Part shown: positions 7,021 through 8,758 of the stretch, one piece after another
Numbering within the stretch: position 1 is the stretch's first letter
Layout of the letters: the number at the start of each line of letters is the position of its first letter
NCBI GenBank assembly: GCA_964524965.1
Contig: CAZGDY010000074.1
Span: forward strand, 1 to 8,758
From: Kmv34 sp964524965
Lineage (GTDB): Bacteria > Aerophobota > Aerophobia > Aerophobales > B3-G15
Reading direction: 5' to 3'
Length of the DNA stretch: 8,758 nucleotides
Position numbers and translations under genes: made by a program
The notes under the pieces: model-generated
What the model was told of the DNA's origin: nothing
Seen by the model: the letters and a program-made list of their open reading frames with translations, nothing else
Database searches by the model: none

Positions 7021-7048
7021 TTGACAAACGCCTATTGGAAACTACAAT
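7021..7048 (+). promoter_or_regulatory. Sigma-A/70-type promoter for the ACT-MBL gene
   Basis: A perfect TTGACA at 7021-7026, a 16-base spacer and TACAAT at 7043-7048 (five of six). It has the same layout as the opposing promoter for the MFS gene. Transcription would start near 7055, giving a leader of about 130 bases. Confidence 0.65.
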
Positions 7049-7155
7049 AAAGACAGAGTAGACTTTAAATAACTGCATTTTTTTAGAGTTCTTTTTCTGA
7101 AAAAGAAAATACCTATCTGAGAAAAATCCTTGATAAAAACTCTTGTAAGAACTGA

Positions 7156-7176
7156 CTCCTAGAAAAAAATAGTGAG
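7156..7176 (+). promoter_or_regulatory. Possible hairpin covering the ACT-MBL ribosome binding site
   Basis: CTCCTA (7156-7161) can pair with TAG (7170-7172) and GAG (7174-7176), with T7173 bulged and an A-rich loop of eight bases. The GAG belongs to the GAGG ribosome binding site at 7174-7177, seven bases before ATG 7185. The stem is only six pairs, so its strength in the cell is doubtful. Confidence 0.25.
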
Positions 7177-7184
7177 GTTTAACA

Positions 7185-8756
7185 ATGGAAAGAGATGAAA
7201 GCTGGCAGGTAAAAATATACCAGCGCCTCCCCCTAAAAAAAGGAACTAATAAAGAGCAAAAGGAAGAATTTTTGCTTAAATTTGAAGTCTTTTTAGAAGA
7301 TAAGCCAGGGTCTTTAGCCGATATATCCCGTATCATAGCTAAGGCAAAAGGGAATATTGGTTTTTTTCATTACGACAGATCCATTGACTGCAATACAATA
7401 GCCTTAACCATTTATTTTGAAAATAAAGACAACTTAGAAGGATTGCTGCACCTTTTGGAGAAAAGAAATTATCATCTCCCAAAAAATGAAATAGTAGAAG
7501 ATGAAATACAAATAATCACTCCGGAAAGTGTATTAGAAGCAAAGGTAAGATTAGTCAATAAACCGGGCTCTTTAGCTACTTTTGCCGAAGTTCTCAAAAA
7601 AAATCAAGCTAACGTTATCTACATGTTTTATGATGAGGATATTGATTCTGAATCAGTAGATATAGCTTTAGCCACAAAAAATCCGGAAGAAATAAACACT
7701 CTCCTTGATGTTATAAATCACCGAGGATATAGCTACAAAGTGATTTACAGGGGTTCGGAAATAGAAAAAGTAGAACATATTATTGGGCTTAAAGCAGTAG
7801 AAAGATTCTTCTTAAGGCTCCAAAAATTAGTAAGCCCCCAGGAAACACAAAAATTAACAGCAATCATCGATTCCTCTAAGAGTTTATACAATGAATTGGT
7901 ACATTTTTACTCTGAAATTGGCAATCATTTAGAAAAAGCAGATGTATTCGAAAATGTTTTAACTTTTGCCTTTACATCTCTGGCTAAAAACGGGGAGAAA
8001 TTTTATGCAAAAGAGTTAGCTCCCTTACAATTTGATTTTAAAACTAAACTTTTTTCTTTTCGTCTTCCAACAGGGGGAAACATATTTATTTTTGATCACG
8101 ACAATGAAGTAACTATGTTTGATGCCGGGTACGGTGTATATTATGAAGATATTAAAAATTTGCTGAAAAAAAAGGGGATAGACCCCGCTCAAGTTAAACG
8201 AATATTTATATCCCACCCTGACGCCGATCATGTAGGTACCTCGGGCTATTTTAGTGAGGAATTTGGCACCCGGGTGTTTATGCACCAAAATTGCCAAAAT
8301 GTGATAAAAAGCGAGAACAGAGCAGAGGGCGTCAATACAAAACTTTTAAAAATAAATAAGCATTTTACCGTACTGGTAAATAAATTTACAAGATGCAAAT
8401 ATCCTAAAAAAATTAATTTTTTTTCAACCACGGTTACGGACAGGATTGGGGCTTTTAATGTAATCGACACTTTCCTGGTGGGTAGTTTAAAATTTGAGGT
8501 TTTGGAAAGCAAGGGAGGCCATGTTCCCGGCCAAGTATTTTTTATGAACAAAGAAAAGGGATTACTTTTCACTTCAGATTATTTAATAAATGTTGAGAGC
8601 CTGGTTAATGAGGAAAAAAATTATTTGAGATTACCAAAATTCCTAATGACCAGCACCAATATTGACAGTAGAGTTTTTAGAAAAGAAACAAAACAGCTTA
8701 TCGATATTATTTCGCGTTGGCAAGAGAGTTTAAAAAAACAAGGTAAATTTGTTTAA
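7185..8756 (+). CDS. ACT-ACT-metallo-beta-lactamase-fold fusion protein
   Basis: A 523-residue cytoplasmic protein with no signal peptide or membrane helix. Two ACT domains (about 30-97 and 116-190) each carry the ligand-loop signature: D39-K-P-G-S-L and N125-K-P-G-S-L. ACT domains commonly bind amino acids. A helical linker (about 193-275) leads into a metallo-beta-lactamase fold (about 285-523). That fold has M-F-D-A-G-Y-G, the metal motif H344-P-D346-A-D348-H349, G-G-H446-V-P-G and T-S-D465. The second histidine of the usual HxHxDH is Asp, as in ComEC-type domains. No histidine follows H446, so the last ligand is missing. The protein stops at the contig edge just after K-K-Q-G-K-F-V, where relatives often run into a G-H-G motif, so the stop may be an assembly error. 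GAGG seven bases upstream supports the start. The likely role is a hydrolase or oxygen/redox enzyme gated by an amino acid; the substrate is unknown. Confidence 0.85.
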   Translation: MERDESWQVKIYQRLPLKKGTNKEQKEEFLLKFEVFLEDKPGSLADISRIIAKAKGNIGFFHYDRSIDCNTIALTIYFENKDNLEGLLHLLEKRNYHLPKNEIVEDEIQIITPESVLEAKVRLVNKPGSLATFAEVLKKNQANVIYMFYDEDIDSESVDIALATKNPEEINTLLDVINHRGYSYKVIYRGSEIEKVEHIIGLKAVERFFLRLQKLVSPQETQKLTAIIDSSKSLYNELVHFYSEIGNHLEKADVFENVLTFAFTSLAKNGEKFYAKELAPLQFDFKTKLFSFRLPTGGNIFIFDHDNEVTMFDAGYGVYYEDIKNLLKKKGIDPAQVKRIFISHPDADHVGTSGYFSEEFGTRVFMHQNCQNVIKSENRAEGVNTKLLKINKHFTVLVNKFTRCKYPKKINFFSTTVTDRIGAFNVIDTFLVGSLKFEVLESKGGHVPGQVFFMNKEKGLLFTSDYLINVESLVNEEKNYLRLPKFLMTSTNIDSRVFRKETKQLIDIISRWQESLKKQGKFV

Positions 8757-8758
8757 AT

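Larger units (their letters stand above)
6868..7184. other. 317-bp divergent intergenic region
   Basis: Very AT-rich spacer between two divergent starts. It holds one good promoter on each strand (6925-6952 minus, 7021-7048 plus), about 70 bases between them that could hold an operator, and a leader of about 130 bases with short inverted repeats before the ACT-MBL gene. I see no RNA gene. An open frame across it on the minus strand (6971-7336) looks non-coding. Confidence 0.7.

Noticed and set aside
7056..7184. T-box or amino-acid riboswitch before the ACT-MBL gene
   Set aside because: The leader is too short and lacks a T-box core sequence, a conserved aptamer pattern or a terminator hairpin with a T run.
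6971..7336. 121-residue minus-strand ORF
   Set aside because: It spans both the intergenic promoter region and the start of the ACT-MBL gene, has a low-complexity Ser/Phe/Lys composition and lacks a recognisable domain.

Overview
The window is AT-rich bacterial DNA from a draft assembly. It contains a 100-N scaffold gap and stops two bases after the last stop codon. The gene set is a Cache-HAMP-PP2C signalling phosphatase, an exported metallophosphatase/nucleotidase, a polyprenol-kinase-like membrane protein, an MFS carrier and an ACT-ACT-metallo-beta-lactamase fusion. With sigma-A/70-type promoters and low GC, this suits an uncultured anaerobe of the Atribacterota or clostridial kind. No marker gene settles the taxonomy, so that is a guess. 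I saw no tRNA, rRNA, CRISPR array, insertion sequence or phage gene.

Layout from left to right. Positions 1-348 hold a possible 35-residue membrane microprotein with a good ribosome binding site. In another frame they hold the 3' end of a universal-stress-protein (UspA) domain with no usable start, probably the remnant of a transporter-Usp gene. Positions 349-570 are intergenic with a good promoter at 405-433. Positions 571-2846 carry a sensor phosphatase split by the N gap. The 55 bases on each side of the gap are identical and in the same frame, so the gap is almost certainly two overlapping contig ends. Collapsing it gives one continuous 706-residue protein. Positions 2938-3540 (minus) encode a small diacylglycerol/polyprenol-kinase-family membrane protein. 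Positions 3785-5611 (plus) encode a secreted 5'-nucleotidase-like enzyme. Positions 5677-6867 (minus) encode a 12-helix MFS transporter. Positions 6868-7184 are a divergent promoter region. Positions 7185-8756 (plus) encode the ACT-ACT-MBL protein.

The genes alternate in strand and no two form an obvious operon. Candidate promoters precede each of them, so most are probably transcribed singly. A loose theme is sensing or handling of small metabolites. The phosphatase has a Cache domain carrying most of a known amino-acid-binding motif, and the last gene has two ACT domains, which usually bind amino acids. The left-edge Usp remnant resembles the tails of amino-acid permeases. The link is inferred from domain types; nothing in the sequence shows the genes acting together.

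The items most worth a second look are the false gap inside the phosphatase gene, the ACT-ACT-MBL fusion with its ComEC-like HPDADH metal motif, and the suspicious stop codon at the contig edge, which may remove that protein's last metal-binding motif. I did not find a convincing multi-gene novel system.
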